Shown: positions 62,867-64,000 of the stretch, piece by piece
Numbering within the stretch: the first letter of the stretch is position 1
Layout: the number at the start of each line of letters is the position of its first letter
From: Gilliamella sp. wkB171
GTDB taxonomy: Bacteria; Pseudomonadota; Gammaproteobacteria; Enterobacterales; Orbaceae
Length of the DNA: 64,000 bases
Assembly: GCF_001693755.1 (NCBI RefSeq)
Contig: NZ_LYST01000043.1
Coordinates: 186,001-250,000 of the forward strand
Direction: 5' to 3'
The notes under the pieces: model-generated
Seen by the model: the letters and a program-made list of their open reading frames with translations, nothing else
The model's database searches: none
Told to the model about the DNA's origin: nothing
Position numbers and translations under genes: made by a program

Positions 62867-63188
62867 AACGTGAATTAATTAAGTTTTTTCAGCACATCAT
62901 TTGCCTTGATATGATTTAGAATATAACAGATATTAATGATTATAAGATAGACAAACTTAAAAAATTAAATCAAATAATTATTAGTTCATTTTTATCTAAA
63001 ATGTTCTTAAAACATCATCCTACTAATGAAAAACACGCAATAAATTACCTACCATTAATTTTTTCATCCACATAATGCATAGCAGACTTTGGCAACTCAT
63101 CATTCACATTTTAATTAAAAAGTACTAGCTAACACCGCGTATTTTATATTTAGAATCTAGGTATCAATATTAAACATTATGCTTGTGT
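62867..63188. other. Intergenic stretch between LysR and MBL-fold genes
   Basis: About 320 AT-rich bases without a credible ORF. It should contain the LysR promoter. I see no clear operator or RNA gene. Confidence 0.5.
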
Positions 63189-63926
63189 TTATGAATTTTC
63201 GATTAACTCATTGTCTAAAATCAGTATATCTTGCCAGTTACCTTTATAACTGCCCCCATGATAACAAATCATCTCATCAATCTCATAATTCATTAGATTT
63301 TTTATAGAACTTTGGGCTTGAGCTAAATCATAAGCAAACTCTGGAAAAGGTATAACTAATTTACCATTAGCCAGAACAAGTGCATCACCCGCTATCAGGG
63401 TTTTATTTTCCTTTATATATAATGATATGTGACCTTGGGTATGCCCAGGCGTAAAAATAACCTCTACCCCTTTACCAATAGGTAAAACTTGATGGTTGTG
63501 CAAAATATCATCTACCTCAACACCTTCTATATTTTCTAATATTTTATGGAAGATCAGTGCTTGTTGCTTATCATTATCCGACAAGAAAGGATATCTTTTT
63601 TCTGCTTGCTCTAAACGCAATGGTTTTTTATGCTTTTCTATATAGGCTTTTTCTATACTTGATGACAATATTTGAATATGAGGAAATCTTTTCTTAAATT
63701 CTGCTAACGAACCTATATGATCAAAATCATGGTGCGTAATGATAATATGAGATAACTTATTTAAATCAAGATCACTCTTTTTTGCTGCTGCTTCAAATAA
63801 CTCAAACTGACAAGGATACCCCGCATCAATTAATATCATATGACTATCATCTTGTATAATTACAGGATTAATTATCTGCTCAATACCGTTATATTCAAAC
63901 TTTATAGCAAGTACAATTATTTTCAT
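63189..63926 (-). CDS. MBL-fold metallo-hydrolase
   Basis: A 245-residue metallo-beta-lactamase-fold protein. The metal site motif is HHDFDHIG (the H-x-H-x-D-H pattern, about residues 65-72). Further ligands are in TPGHTQGHIS and LIAGDALV, and a C-terminal CYHGG carries the last histidine. No signal peptide. This fold covers lactonases, glyoxalase II and many others, and the substrate is unknown. The GH-rich pattern resembles N-acyl homoserine lactonase-like proteins, but I would not claim that activity. Confidence 0.85.
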   Translation of the reverse strand: MKIIVLAIKFEYNGIEQIINPVIIQDDSHMILIDAGYPCQFELFEAAAKKSDLDLNKLSHIIITHHDFDHIGSLAEFKKRFPHIQILSSSIEKAYIEKHKKPLRLEQAEKRYPFLSDNDKQQALIFHKILENIEGVEVDDILHNHQVLPIGKGVEVIFTPGHTQGHISLYIKENKTLIAGDALVLANGKLVIPFPEFAYDLAQAQSSIKNLMNYEIDEMICYHGGSYKGNWQDILILDNELIENS

Positions 63927-64000
63927 TTTATGCTCACCTTATTCGATACTTATATCCGTAAGTTAATTAGCCTCTATTGGTATTATTGAACCACGCTATG

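Noticed and set aside
63189-63926. Quorum-quenching lactonase call for the MBL-fold protein
   Set aside because: The HxHxDH pattern is common to the whole superfamily and does not fix the substrate.

Overview
The window looks like a chromosomal segment of an AT-rich, host-associated gammaproteobacterium. Gene order follows Enterobacterales/Pasteurellales blocks (xseB-ispA-dxs, zapA-6S RNA-fau, rpoE-rseA-rseB-lepA-lepB-rnc-era, nlpI-pnp-rpsO), but base composition is low in GC and several expected neighbours are missing. My best guess is the family Orbaceae (Gilliamella and relatives, insect-gut symbionts). This is an inference from protein resemblance and gene order only.

Layout, left to right. 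0-6 kb: the 3' part of RNase II, a YecH-like metal-binding protein, an unknown lipoprotein, and opgG-opgH for osmoregulated periplasmic glucans. 6-12.7 kb: epmA (EF-P modification), rmuC, the isoprenoid operon xseB-ispA-dxs, zapA, 6S RNA and fau. 12.9-21.5 kb: a catalase, then on the minus strand purH-purD and rnr-rlmB followed by an unrecognised gene. 21.6-25 kb: a small ketogluconate module (idnO, an MFS permease and an IdnR-type regulator) with two tandem palindromic operators. 25-35.3 kb: the sigma-E/translation block on the minus strand, with a sigma-E promoter match before rpoE and rseC and recO absent, then class I adenylate cyclase and a Nudix hydrolase. 35.6-38.5 kb: a YdgH-type periplasmic protein, almost 1 kb without genes, and a group of short unknown ORFs that looks like a mobile-element remnant. 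38.6-39.2 kb: five tRNA genes (Met, Leu, Gln, Leu, Gln) behind a near-consensus promoter, then cca (without its HD site) and ygiM. 41-50 kb: a galactoside locus with a GH36 alpha-galactosidase, a GalR/GalS-type repressor, a LamB-family porin and LacZ. CRP-like and LacI-family-like sites precede the sugar genes, and a strong hairpin lies in the porin leader. 50-56 kb: recB, sixA, yfcZ (fadIJ missing between the last two) and an MFS transporter. 56-62 kb: deaD, nlpI, pnp and rpsO, with a large stem-loop in the pnp leader. 62-64 kb: a LysR regulator and an MBL-fold hydrolase.

How the genes work together. The window is rich in RNA metabolism (RNase II, RNase R, RNase III, PNPase, DeaD, RlmB, Cca). 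It also carries a CRP-centred sugar module together with the gene that makes cAMP, and an envelope-stress/secretion block (RpoE, RseA, RseB, LepB). I did not find a clear novel defence or mobile system. The most unusual signals are the porin leader structure, the short-ORF island beside the tRNA array, the tandem idn operators, the HD-less Cca and the lineage-specific gene losses.
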